Shown here: positions 33,171 through 41,303 of the stretch, in pieces
Numbering within the stretch: the first letter of the stretch is position 1
Layout of the letters: the number at the start of each line of letters is the position of its first letter
Assembly (NCBI RefSeq): GCF_001420605.1
Contig: NZ_LJIZ01000022.1
Span: forward strand, 1 to 53,181
Source: Bacillus sp. FJAT-25509
Lineage (GTDB): Bacteria > Bacillota > Bacilli > Bacillales > Bacillaceae_G
Reading direction: 5' to 3'
DNA length: 53,181 nt
Made by a program: the position numbers and the translations under genes
The notes under the pieces: model-generated
What the model was told of the DNA's origin: nothing
Seen by the model: only the letters and a program-made list of their open reading frames with translations
Databases searched by the model: none

Positions 33171-33854
33171 CTATGCTCGATGTCTTTGAATAAACACATT
33201 CTCTTTATAATTTTTTAACAAGCCTCTTTCTCTCAAATATTCCTTAAAATACAAGTTCGCTTCTTTTCGCTCATCATAAGGATTCTTAGAAAGTACAAAC
33301 CCTAACTTATCTTCTTTTTGAAGTTCAACACCTGACATATATAAATGAATTTTATTTTGATGATAAATTTCTTTTAAGGGTTCCATGAAATTAATAGCGA
33401 AAGCAGAAAGTAACTTCATTTCAGTTTCGAATGTAAACCTTGTAATATAGGATAAATCCACAAAAATGACGCCAATAAATCCTGTATTTGAAATTTCAGC
33501 CCTTATTGTTTTTTCATTATTTAAGTGACCAATCTCACGAAGATATTCTATAAAATAACGAATTCCTTCTTCTTTTTCGAATGGCTTTTTTGATAAAATT
33601 AAGCCTATTTTCTTTTCTTCACGTAAATATTCACATGCGATATATGCTGGAATATTTTGTTTCTGAAATAATGCAGATGCAGCTTGTAATAGACCATTTA
33701 ATACTTCATGTATAATTAAAGGTTGCTTCCTTGTGAAATAATATTGATTTTCTTGCAATTCTTCCATATCAATGAAACTTGCTCCGATAAAACCTGTATT
33801 GGATATAATAGGTGTTTTTGAATTCCTTTTAGTGGCTCCATTTCTTTTCATCAT
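33171..33854 (-). CDS. Uncharacterised protein made of two copies of one domain
   Basis: A 227-aa soluble protein I cannot place in a family. It is an internal tandem duplication: residues about 17-113 and 121-215 align over their length. Both copies start with SNTGFIG-x-x-F-x-D, carry a central amphipathic helix, then (K)IG/LGF-x-LSK-x-P-(F/Y)-x-x-(E/R)K-E, and end with YF-x-EYLRE-x-G-x-L. The repeated unit is about 95 residues, alpha/beta in character. No signal peptide. Spacing to the start codon from AAGGAAAGGAA is good. Single gene with its own terminator. The duplication could form a pseudo-dimer that binds a small ligand. Confidence 0.75.
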   Translation of the reverse strand: MMKRNGATKRNSKTPIISNTGFIGASFIDMEELQENQYYFTRKQPLIIHEVLNGLLQAASALFQKQNIPAYIACEYLREEKKIGLILSKKPFEKEEGIRYFIEYLREIGHLNNEKTIRAEISNTGFIGVIFVDLSYITRFTFETEMKLLSAFAINFMEPLKEIYHQNKIHLYMSGVELQKEDKLGFVLSKNPYDERKEANLYFKEYLRERGLLKNYKENVFIQRHRA

Positions 33855-33953
33855 GCAAGTTCCTTTCCTTCTAAAATCTATATATAGAACATTAGTTCGC
33901 TTTTTATATTTTAATCATACACAATATATTTTAAAATGTAAATCTCAAAAATG

Positions 33954-33982
33954 AAAAAAGGATACGAAAATTTTTCGCATCC
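33954..33982 (-). terminator. Terminator of the 30-aa peptide gene
   Basis: On minus, GGATGCGAAAA pairs with TTTTCGTATCC with one mismatch and is followed by six T. It lies about 30 bases past the small ORF stop. Confidence 0.85.
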
Positions 33983-34011
33983 TTGAAATAATTCTTATTA
34001 AGATCGGTAGC

Positions 34012-34104
34012 TTAAGAAACAGTTTCTTCCTCAATGTCTACATAACAATCCATTGTATGTACTTCTTTATCTTCATGATTTCCAAAATAAATAGTGAAAT
34101 TCAT
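34012..34104 (-). CDS. 30-aa acidic peptide, unknown function
   Basis: An ORF of 30 codons on minus with AAGGGTG about seven bases before the ATG and a strong terminator shortly after the stop, so it has the parts of an independent gene. The peptide starts MNFTIYFGNHEDKEV, continues HTMDCYVDIEEETVS, is strongly acidic and has no membrane helix or signal peptide. It contains one cysteine and two histidines. I do not recognise a family; it could be a small regulatory or anti-factor protein. The neighbours give no hint. Confidence 0.6.
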   Translation of the reverse strand: MNFTIYFGNHEDKEVHTMDCYVDIEEETVS

Positions 34105-34278
34105 AGTCTAACACCCTTTCACAAAGGATATAATTTTAATTTAAATTCTGTTTAATTATATTATTATTACCAAGAAATAACAATACTTACATCATTTTGA
34201 AAGAAGATGTTTAGGTTAGTAGATAATCATTTTAATTATTTACTATACTTTATAACATTTATTAAAGTAACAAGTAAG

Positions 34279-34764
34279 TTAAAGTGTACGATTTTTAACC
34301 GGCACAAATAAATGAACTTTAGCTTTTCCCTCTGGGTCTTCTGCAGGATTATTCATACTAAATTCTAAGTTAAAGCGGTCGTAATCAGGTTCAAACTCAC
34401 TATTTGGTAACCATTCTTCATACATAAATTTATAACCACTATTTAACATATTAGGAGAATCGTAATATTGATACAAAGCGTACTGCCCACCATCTAATTT
34501 TCTAAATTGCATATTTTCATGTTTCTCTTTATTAAAATTATCAGGTATGGTTACACATGCATCATGACGACAATTATGACTTTCTACTAGATTTGGATTA
34601 TCTAAAGAAATTCCTATGAAAGATTGCTGAGGTGGAAAAAGTCCATTATTTATTGCCCAATTTAATAGCTTATCCCAATGTTCCTCATTTTCTTCAATGT
34701 ATGAACCAACGCGCCTGAAAAACGCAACCTCATATTCAGGTAGTTCTTTAATTAAAATTTTCAT
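34279..34764 (-). CDS. GyrI-like (AraC effector-binding type) small-molecule-binding protein
   Basis: A 161-aa protein with a stand-alone GyrI-like / AraC E-binding domain (PF06445). Typical features: the opening ELPEYEVAFFRRVGSY, a central D-A-C-V-T-I-P, the GGQYALYQY strand and the terminal P-V-K-N. Such domains bind hydrophobic drugs or, in SbmC/GyrI of E. coli, protect DNA gyrase. No DNA-binding domain is attached. AGGAG precedes the ATG. Single gene. Confidence 0.85.
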   Translation of the reverse strand: MKILIKELPEYEVAFFRRVGSYIEENEEHWDKLLNWAINNGLFPPQQSFIGISLDNPNLVESHNCRHDACVTIPDNFNKEKHENMQFRKLDGGQYALYQYYDSPNMLNSGYKFMYEEWLPNSEFEPDYDRFNLEFSMNNPAEDPEGKAKVHLFVPVKNRTL

Positions 34765-34912
34765 TTTCTCAACTCCTAAGTAGTAATCAAGTCCTTTATT
34801 CTCTATCCTTTATTCAAAGTCCTTTTCTTACAAAAATTAAATTCAGAGCATATAAATCGACCGAATATGATATTAGTGAAAAGCAACAAATTCTTCTAGT
34901 TCATTAATTCTT

Positions 34913-34942
34913 TTGTCCAATAACCTTCTACTTATATAGAAT
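34913..34942 (+). promoter_or_regulatory. Promoter of the HipA-like gene
   Basis: TTGTCC (34913-34918), an 18-base spacer and TAGAAT (34937-34942) precede the AAGGAGG site of the HipA-like gene by about 20 bases. Confidence 0.5.
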
Positions 34943-34984
34943 AGAGTAATATGTTCTACCTAATAAGGAGGATGAGTTATAACA

Positions 34985-35752
34985 ATGATTGTACCGATAA
35001 GTTATATAGAAACGCTGCCAGGAAATGCTGCACATTTATTTTTGTTTAGTGATGGTAATCATTATGCAGTTAAATGTAAAAATAATTTCCATGGAACAAG
35101 GGAACTTGTAAACGAATACGTTGTCGCTAGATTGGGTCAACTGTTGAATTTGCCTGTTGTACCATTTGAAATTGTAAATATGTCTGAAAAGCAAATTCAG
35201 CAAATACCCAAAAAATTTTCTTCTCAATACCAACCAGGCAAACAGTTTGCTAGCCTTTTTATTGATAACTGTACTGGCCTTGCGAAAAAACCTCCGCGCC
35301 CTGCAATACATGAAGTTAATAATCCCCATGTTTTAGCTGGAATTCTCGTTTTCGATTATTGGGTGCATGATGCAGATCGCACTAAAAGCAATATACTTTT
35401 AAAACGAGTCCCAGATGAACGGTATGACATTCATATGATTGATCATGGAAAATGTTTTCCAGGAGGTTACAAATGGAATGCAGAAACTCTTCAAAAATCC
35501 AAAAAGTTTAAAAAGGATTCAATCGTTCATATTTGGACGGTAGACATGTTAAATGACTTAAACATCATAACGTCTTATATTGAAAAAATCCTAGCATTAT
35601 CAGAAGCCTCAATTGATGAAGTAATTCAGGATATCCCAGAAGACTGGAATGTTTCATACGAAGACAAAGTAGCACTTTTTAACTATTTGAAAGAGCGCAA
35701 AAAAACATTTGCTGATTCAGTTTATACATTTGTAAAAAAATATTTAAACTAA
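34985..35752 (+). CDS. HipA-like family kinase (HipA_2 type)
   Basis: A 255-aa protein resembling the C-terminal kinase core of HipA (HipA_2, PF20613). Likely ATP-site lysine K30 in HYAVKCK, helix glutamate E44, catalytic loop HDADRTKSN at about 128-136 and the metal aspartate in IDHGK at 153. HipA kinases phosphorylate glutamyl-tRNA synthetase in persister formation, but short HipA_2 proteins are not always toxins. No HipB-type HTH gene lies next to it, so this looks like a solitary kinase. AAGGAGG lies ten bases before ATG. A shared hairpin terminator follows. Confidence 0.8.
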   Translation: MIVPISYIETLPGNAAHLFLFSDGNHYAVKCKNNFHGTRELVNEYVVARLGQLLNLPVVPFEIVNMSEKQIQQIPKKFSSQYQPGKQFASLFIDNCTGLAKKPPRPAIHEVNNPHVLAGILVFDYWVHDADRTKSNILLKRVPDERYDIHMIDHGKCFPGGYKWNAETLQKSKKFKKDSIVHIWTVDMLNDLNIITSYIEKILALSEASIDEVIQDIPEDWNVSYEDKVALFNYLKERKKTFADSVYTFVKKYLN

Positions 35753-35813
35753 GGTACGTCGGAGTCAGATGTATTTTTCGTAATGGTGTGAATCTATTTT
35801 AGAAACGAAAATA

Positions 35814-35838
35814 CCCTTCAGATATTTTTCTGAAGGGA
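35814..35838. terminator. Bidirectional terminator between the HipA-like and CcdC-family genes
   Basis: CCCTTCAGA (35814-35822) pairs perfectly with TCTGAAGGG (35829-35837), with T-rich sequence on either strand. The stop codon of the CcdC-like gene lies inside the hairpin. Confidence 0.8.
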
Positions 35839-36321
35839 TTCTTTATTATTATAGTTTCTTTTATTATATATTCGCCGAAACTTGAGAAATGAAACAATTC
35901 TCCAAGGGCAAATATATCCGATTGCGACAGTCATAAAAAGTGCTGCCTCAGTCTCATTGCCGAGCCACTTTAAATAATCGCGAAGTAGGAATCGGATAAT
36001 AAAAATTATAACAAAGACGATGATGAAACTTCTGTTCTTTGTAGCGTAGATTTGTTGATCGGATCGAAGTTCATAGTTAGTCGTCCAAATAAGTGGAATA
36101 GATAAAATAAATCCAAAGAGAAGTGCACAAATCCATTCCCAGCTAGTTGCTTGAGCCTTCGGATTCAAAACAATAGGAATACTAGGGATCAGCAAATATA
36201 GCATTGGGAGAAGAAGGCGAACTCCTCTTCCTTTAATAGGGTGATACATAGCTCTCGTTCTTCGCCATAATACCAAAGCAGCAACCACAATAACAATCAT
36301 GTAAAAAGAAGAAGCGTTCAT
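35818..36321 (-). CDS. CcdC-family membrane protein (DUF1453)
   Basis: A 167-aa protein with about five hydrophobic segments and the family opening R-R-T-R-A-M-Y-H-P-I-K-G-R-G-V-R. The family (PF07301) includes B. subtilis CcdC/YneJ, encoded beside the cytochrome c biogenesis gene ccdA there, though CcdC is not needed for that process. Here no ccdA or thioredoxin gene is adjacent, so the role is open. Single gene on minus. Confidence 0.8.
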   Translation of the reverse strand: MNASSFYMIVIVVAALVLWRRTRAMYHPIKGRGVRLLLPMLYLLIPSIPIVLNPKAQATSWEWICALLFGFILSIPLIWTTNYELRSDQQIYATKNRSFIIVFVIIFIIRFLLRDYLKWLGNETEAALFMTVAIGYICPWRIVSFLKFRRIYNKRNYNNKESLQKNI

Positions 36322-36524
36322 ATATTCCCCCGAAATTATAATATTTTAAGAGTTGAAAAACATTAAACATCTTAATGTATATTCCCCAGATAAAGAGATA
36401 AGAAGTGAAAACGAAATTGAGAAATGCTTTTGGAAATTCAAATATTAGGAGAAAGATTTATTTTTGAAAATGATATTGTCATATTTTATGTATGCTAAAA
36501 TATCGAAAATTTGTTAGTTGAATA

Positions 36525-36965
36525 TTAAAACTCTATATAAAAGGGATGCATGTTTTCATTCAAACAATATTCAATTCTCTGCTTGAAGTTTTTCCAAGTT
36601 ACCATCGTTAAAGCTTTCTCAATTGGAAAATATCCCACTTCTAAACTTTCTGATGAAGTTGTCAACTTTCCCCCAATTGGTTTAGCTAAAAACAAAGTGT
36701 TACAAATCGAAGCACTAACATTTTGAAATACTCCACAAAATTTCAAAACTTCAATATTAATCCCACTTTCCTCTTTTGTTTCCCTAATTGCAGCTTCTTT
36801 TAATGATTCGCCCTCTTCAACTTGCCCACCTGGCATTTCCCAACCTCTAAGCGGACCTTTAATTAATAAAATCTCATTTTGCTCATTAATTACAATTGTC
36901 GCAGCTGAAATAATATGTTTAGGTGGCAAAAAAATATTTTCTGTATTTTTGTCCTTAGATAACAT
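36525..36965 (-). CDS. Nudix hydrolase
   Basis: A 146-aa Nudix protein. The box G-x5-E-x7-R-E-x2-E-E-x-G is complete in GGQVEEGESLKEAAIRETKE followed by E-S-G-I. It should hydrolyse a nucleoside diphosphate linked to another moiety; the substrate is unknown. The frame extends nine codons further upstream, but AAAGGGG is placed for the ATG at 36965. A second Nudix gene lies close by in the opposite direction. The two share only the box and are not recent duplicates. Confidence 0.88.
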   Translation of the reverse strand: MLSKDKNTENIFLPPKHIISAATIVINEQNEILLIKGPLRGWEMPGGQVEEGESLKEAAIRETKEESGINIEVLKFCGVFQNVSASICNTLFLAKPIGGKLTTSSESLEVGYFPIEKALTMVTWKNFKQRIEYCLNENMHPFYIEF

Positions 36966-37191
36966 AAGAATACCCCTTTCTACTTTAAACACTTAAATAA
37001 TACTTTTTATATATTCTATTAATACTTAGAGAGTCCTTTCTTGCTAAACTAAACACAACTTTTTAAAGTAAAAGATCTCTATGGATGAAAATATCAATTA
37101 TTCCGTTCAATAGACAGTCAGTTAAAAAAGAAGGATAATTTATCCCTTCTGTCGAATTTTGAAGGATTAGTACGATGAAGGAGATTTTCAA

Positions 37192-37656
37192 ATGGATTAT
37201 ATTAAAAATATGAGGAAATATATTGGTAACGAAACCCTTTTCACTGTAGGTTGTGGGATCATTATTGAGGATAATGAACAAATATTATTGCAACACAGAA
37301 CAGATGAAGACAATTGGTGCATTCCAGGTGGCATTATGGAAATTGGAGAAACTTTTGAAGAGGCAGCAAAAAGGGAATCCCTTGAAGAAACGGGACTTAC
37401 TGTAACGAGCTTAGAGTTGTTTGGTATTTACTCAGGTGAAAAATGTTTTGTTCAGTACCCTAATGGAGATAAAGCATTCAGTGTTCAAATAATTTTTAGA
37501 TCTAAACAATATACAGGAGAATTAAAACAAAAGGATATTGAAAGCAGAGAACATCGTTTTTTTAGTAAGACAGACCTTCCTGCTAACTTAAATCCACGCC
37601 AAAAACCATTTATAAATGATTGGGCAGAAGATAAAAGACATCCAATCATTAAATAA
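37192..37656 (+). CDS. Nudix hydrolase (second, divergent)
   Basis: A 154-aa Nudix protein with the box GGIMEIGETFEEAAKRESLE followed by E-T-G-L, preceded by WCIP, and with GCGIIIEDNEQILLQ as the first strands. The form resembles ADP-ribose or oxidised-nucleotide hydrolases, but this cannot be settled. AAGGAG lies nine bases before ATG. It is divergent from the other Nudix gene across about 225 bases. Confidence 0.88.
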   Translation: MDYIKNMRKYIGNETLFTVGCGIIIEDNEQILLQHRTDEDNWCIPGGIMEIGETFEEAAKRESLEETGLTVTSLELFGIYSGEKCFVQYPNGDKAFSVQIIFRSKQYTGELKQKDIESREHRFFSKTDLPANLNPRQKPFINDWAEDKRHPIIK

Positions 37657-37831
37657 TTAACTTAACAGCCATTATATGGAATAAGAAATTCAAAAAAAGT
37701 GAAAGAATCAGAACAATTAGGATTTGGTTTTTTCACTCTTTTCATATACTGCTAAATGCATAATTCACTTAACATTATCTTTCACTGCAGCTATTTCAGT
37801 AAAACTCCTACAAACTCAAAAATTATATTTA

Positions 37832-38350
37832 TTAATCGTTGAAGCATTTGCCAGACTCAATTGTCTTAAAAATTTGTGTGTATACATCCTTAATGTTACC
37901 ATCGTTTACTTTGTCATTGTATAGTCCATATCCACAGAAATGATTTTCATCTAAAATACCCTCAGCATAGGATTGTTCAACCATATCAGGTGCATCTTTG
38001 TAGGATATTTGACCATTAATAATTAATACAAATGATTTTTTTGAATCTATAAAGAAAAATGGAAGACCAGAATGTTGATATATAGCCAGATATTTATGAT
38101 TGGCAGCTTCAGAAAGATGCTCCTTCTTTATCAATACGGCATCAAATTCCGACGAAAGATTTTTACTTTCTTCAATTTTATCCAAATTAATATGTTTGAA
38201 TTTCAAATTCTCTTCTCTTACTTTCGGAAAATTACCGATCACACCAACAATTAATTTTTTCCCATTATAAAGAGGTGTATAAATCGTATCAGAATTACAA
38301 CCAGTAAATATGACTAATATTAGTAGTAAAACTGGAATTATTTTTTTCAT
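37832..38350 (-). CDS. Uncharacterised lipoprotein
   Basis: A 172-aa exported lipoprotein: hydrophobic signal with lipobox V-I-F-T-G-C and lipidated C18. The mature part begins with a beta-alpha pattern (KKLIVGVIGNFP) followed by FDAVLIKKEHL, which resembles a periplasmic-binding-like or receiver-like lobe that is too short to be complete. Two late cysteines (HFCGYG and SGKC) might form a disulfide. I recognise no family. GGAG lies nine bases before the ATG. Single gene on minus. Confidence 0.65.
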   Translation of the reverse strand: MKKIIPVLLLILVIFTGCNSDTIYTPLYNGKKLIVGVIGNFPKVREENLKFKHINLDKIEESKNLSSEFDAVLIKKEHLSEAANHKYLAIYQHSGLPFFFIDSKKSFVLIINGQISYKDAPDMVEQSYAEGILDENHFCGYGLYNDKVNDGNIKDVYTQIFKTIESGKCFND

Positions 38351-38545
38351 AAAATTAGACTCCTGTTATGTAAATAGTTGATTTGTTAGTAACTCCACAA
38401 AAGTAATTATACATTCAAGATCCCCTCCTGTAATTTGGGGGAATTTCGTCTTTTTCCACTAAATTAATGTTCAATGTCTCTGCTCCATCTTTTTGTATAA
38501 TTTTTATTATACTTCTATGCGAATTTTGAGGTTACCTCTATATTC

Positions 38546-38586
38546 AAAAACAAAAACCTTTATTCACTATTTAGAACAAAGGTTTT
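38546..38586 (-). terminator. Terminator of the permease operon
   Basis: AAAACCTTT (38553-38561) pairs with AAAGGTTTT (38578-38586), and on minus it runs into T-rich sequence. Confidence 0.7.
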
Positions 38587-38597
38587 CTATTACATTA

Positions 38598-39653
38598 TTA
38601 TCTAGTTACTAGCTGTCCACTCGTTTTAGGTTCGTCTTCTACGATCCTGCTAACTTCATATAACTTTTCCTTATTCACAAAATCAAAATCATTTAATCCA
38701 TGGTATAAACCTTCATTTTTCATAGGTTGTTTCTTTTGAAGACCAGTTTGGTTTTCCATTAAACGCTCAATGCCCAATTTAATTAGATTAAAAGCAAATA
38801 TCGAAACAATAAAAGCTATACTTGGTCCAATGATTACCCATGAATCAATAGATAACTCGATATAATTTGCACCAATCATTGCAGACCATTCATTAGCTTG
38901 TGACATCGGTCGATCGACCCCAAGATCTAAGTAAAGTACTTTTACACCACCAATAAAAAGTTTAAAAACGCCTAATTGGGTTAGTAAAAATAAAGTTTGA
39001 ATAGTTTGTTGTACAAATAATAAAAGAATACGGCTTCGTAAATATGGTATTACATGTTTTCGACGGATCCAGCCATTTCGTGCACCTATGACTTTAGAGC
39101 TAGTAATGAAATCATTTTTCAAAAAATCTCTAACCTCTTCACCGATTGAATTCATCAATACAGGTATCGAAATAATGATTAGTAATGATATTTGAATTGC
39201 AATCGTTTTTTCTTTAGCTGCTTCTGGAACGTCATTTAATCTCTCAAAAAATGGAAATATAATGATAACAGCTGGCACAAATCGAAATGCATTCAAAATT
39301 GGTTCAATCATTTTTAATAATTTTTGATTCATGAATCCAAAAAATGTGCCTAATAAACCGCCAAATATGACTCTCATTAGTCCTACAACGATGGCAATGG
39401 ATAAAGTGTATTTAGCACCATCAATTACCATCCAAAATACATCTCTTCCAAATCGGTCGACACCAAAAAGATATTTCCAACTTGGAGGATAACCATATGT
39501 GTCTACTAATTTACCTTCTGCATTGTATAACAAAGCAGGGGCTGGTTTTATCGAATCCTTTATAAAGTAAGTATAAATAAAACTAAAGGTGATTAAGCCA
39601 AGTATGATAAAGCTACCTATTATGATTGGTGAATACTTTTTAGCTTTTATCAT
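38598..39653 (-). CDS. OppC/DppC-like ABC transporter permease
   Basis: A 351-aa inner-membrane permease. It has an N-terminal helix, the OppC-type GVDRFGRDVFWMVIDGAKYTLS motif (overlapping parts), about six membrane segments and an ATPase-contact loop SKVIGARNGWIRRKHVIPYL. The C-terminal 50 residues are cytoplasmic and charged. It overlaps the OppB-like gene by four bases (ATGA), so the two are translationally coupled and should form a heterodimeric channel of the peptide/nickel type. No ATPase or binding-protein gene is next to it. Confidence 0.85.
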   Translation of the reverse strand: MIKAKKYSPIIIGSFIILGLITFSFIYTYFIKDSIKPAPALLYNAEGKLVDTYGYPPSWKYLFGVDRFGRDVFWMVIDGAKYTLSIAIVVGLMRVIFGGLLGTFFGFMNQKLLKMIEPILNAFRFVPAVIIIFPFFERLNDVPEAAKEKTIAIQISLLIIISIPVLMNSIGEEVRDFLKNDFITSSKVIGARNGWIRRKHVIPYLRSRILLLFVQQTIQTLFLLTQLGVFKLFIGGVKVLYLDLGVDRPMSQANEWSAMIGANYIELSIDSWVIIGPSIAFIVSIFAFNLIKLGIERLMENQTGLQKKQPMKNEGLYHGLNDFDFVNKEKLYEVSRIVEDEPKTSGQLVTR

Positions 39654-40528
39654 ACAGCTTGTCCCCCTTTCATTCTAATAACAATTTGTTTAAATATAAT
39701 TTCTAGCAAAAAGAATGGGATAAATAGTAAAACTAGCGCCATAAAAAAGATTTCAGGTGATCTGCTGTTATTAAATAGAAATGAAAAATAGCCCTTCATA
39801 TTAAAGAACTTTTCTACTATTAATAGATTTGAAATCATCATCCAAAATATTAGCTTACTATTACTTAATAAAGTAATCGTTACATTACGAAATATATGAC
39901 GGATAATAATCCAAGAATTAGAAAGTCCCTTTGCTTTTGCGTATTCTACATAGTCTCTAATTCTTTCTTCCTGTATTGCTAGAAATAACATCTGGAAAAG
40001 TTGAATCGTAGGAATAATCGAAACAAGGATAATCGGTAATGCGTAAGCTTTCGATTCAAAGCCACTTATTGGATCCACAATTTTAACGCCTGTTTTATTA
40101 AAAATCCAAAAAAAGAAAATTTGAAATGCGCAAATCATTACGACGTCTGGTATAGATTGTAGGAAAAATAGGATGCTATTCATTATTTTTCTAAATGATT
40201 TTGGACCTAAATTTACTATATAAGCAATAAATAATGCGACGAAAATTGAAAGCAAAAACGCTGAAAAAAGGATCGTAAAAGAATAAACATATGGCTCTAA
40301 AAATACAGAAGAAAACGGAACATATTGATATTCTTTTAAGTAAACTTCTAAATTATCGAAGTAAAAAAAACTCCAAAAAAAGATTTGTATCTGATTCCAA
40401 AACTCTGCTAGTCGCTCTCCTTTTGGTAAAAATAACGTAAAAGAAGTAGCCGTAATTAAACCAATTCCAAATATAGTTAAACAAAACTGAAGAAGATATT
40501 TTGATATAGTTCTACTTGTTTGTATCAT
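39650..40528 (-). CDS. OppB/DppB-like ABC transporter permease
   Basis: A 292-aa inner-membrane permease with about six hydrophobic segments and an OppB-type ATPase-contact loop, EYAKAKGLSNSWIIIRHIFR. Pairs with the downstream OppC-like gene, with which it overlaps by four bases. The ribosome binding site is poor, and the upstream lipoprotein stop is only 34 bases away, which suggests read-through coupling from the lipoprotein gene. It shows more divergence from standard OppB than usual, so the substrate is uncertain. Confidence 0.82.
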   Translation of the reverse strand: MIQTSRTISKYLLQFCLTIFGIGLITATSFTLFLPKGERLAEFWNQIQIFFWSFFYFDNLEVYLKEYQYVPFSSVFLEPYVYSFTILFSAFLLSIFVALFIAYIVNLGPKSFRKIMNSILFFLQSIPDVVMICAFQIFFFWIFNKTGVKIVDPISGFESKAYALPIILVSIIPTIQLFQMLFLAIQEERIRDYVEYAKAKGLSNSWIIIRHIFRNVTITLLSNSKLIFWMMISNLLIVEKFFNMKGYFSFLFNNSRSPEIFFMALVLLFIPFFLLEIIFKQIVIRMKGGQAV

Positions 40529-40562
40529 GTTTTATACACAATCTTGTTCATCTAATTGTGTA

Positions 40563-41084
40563 TTATTCCCCCTCCTTTTCTTGCTTTATCTTATCTTTAC
40601 CAAATACTAGAAAACCGCCATCACTTAATTTACCGATTTTCCAAAATGTCCCAAACTGTTTAATATACATATATTTTTGGTTATTCTTTTTCCCAACTCT
40701 ATAACCTTCTGTAGTGGAGCGAATGTTTTCACCATATTTGCCAAATTTGTCTTGAATGTTTTTTGGTTGCTCTTCAGGCCTAAAAAATAATAAACCGGTT
40801 AAGTTTTTATTTTTTGTATCTAATAAAATTTTCTTATTTGCAGTACCATTTTCATCTGTTTTAATAGTAGTTTCGTAGATTACTTTTTTTGTATCATCAT
40901 CTTTAAACAGAAGATTAAATTTAGCATTTTTAGGAAGTGATGATTCCACTTTAATCCCAACATTTTTTAAATCATAAGTACCTTGTGGTTTAATAGCTAA
41001 ATTTTGTGGAGGTTTTTTAATTGTACATGCTGATAGTGCAACAGTTGCCAAAGTTAGTAAACAGATCATTTTAAGTTTTTTCAT
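40563..41084 (-). CDS. Lipoprotein encoded with the OppBC-like permeases
   Basis: A 173-aa lipoprotein with lipobox L-S-A-C (C20). The mature chain is beta-rich and polar with many lysines and is far too small to be an oligopeptide-binding protein. I recognise no family. It is the first gene of the lipoprotein-permease-permease run, which suggests a helper or regulator of the transporter. AAAGGAG lies unusually far (about 14 bases) from the ATG; no better start exists in frame. Confidence 0.7.
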   Translation of the reverse strand: MKKLKMICLLTLATVALSACTIKKPPQNLAIKPQGTYDLKNVGIKVESSLPKNAKFNLLFKDDDTKKVIYETTIKTDENGTANKKILLDTKNKNLTGLLFFRPEEQPKNIQDKFGKYGENIRSTTEGYRVGKKNNQKYMYIKQFGTFWKIGKLSDGGFLVFGKDKIKQEKEGE

Positions 41085-41303
41085 TCGTTCTTAAAAAACT
41101 CCTTTCTAGGTAATAAAATTTATTTCCAAAATTATTTCTAAAAGTTAAAATTTTTAACCAAATTCAATTAATTTTATCAAAATAATGACGGCTTGTGCAG
41201 TAAAATTGTTATAATTTTCAATTTTATCGAATAATTCCACCATTAAAATGTTTTTATACAGTATAATAGACTCGTACCAACTACTACTAAAGGAGGCAAT
41301 TTG

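Noticed and set aside
36350-36510. Protein-like pieces in two plus-strand frames between the CcdC-like and Nudix genes
   Set aside because: They could be a frameshifted remnant, but each is under 35 codons, has a weak ribosome site and resembles nothing I know.
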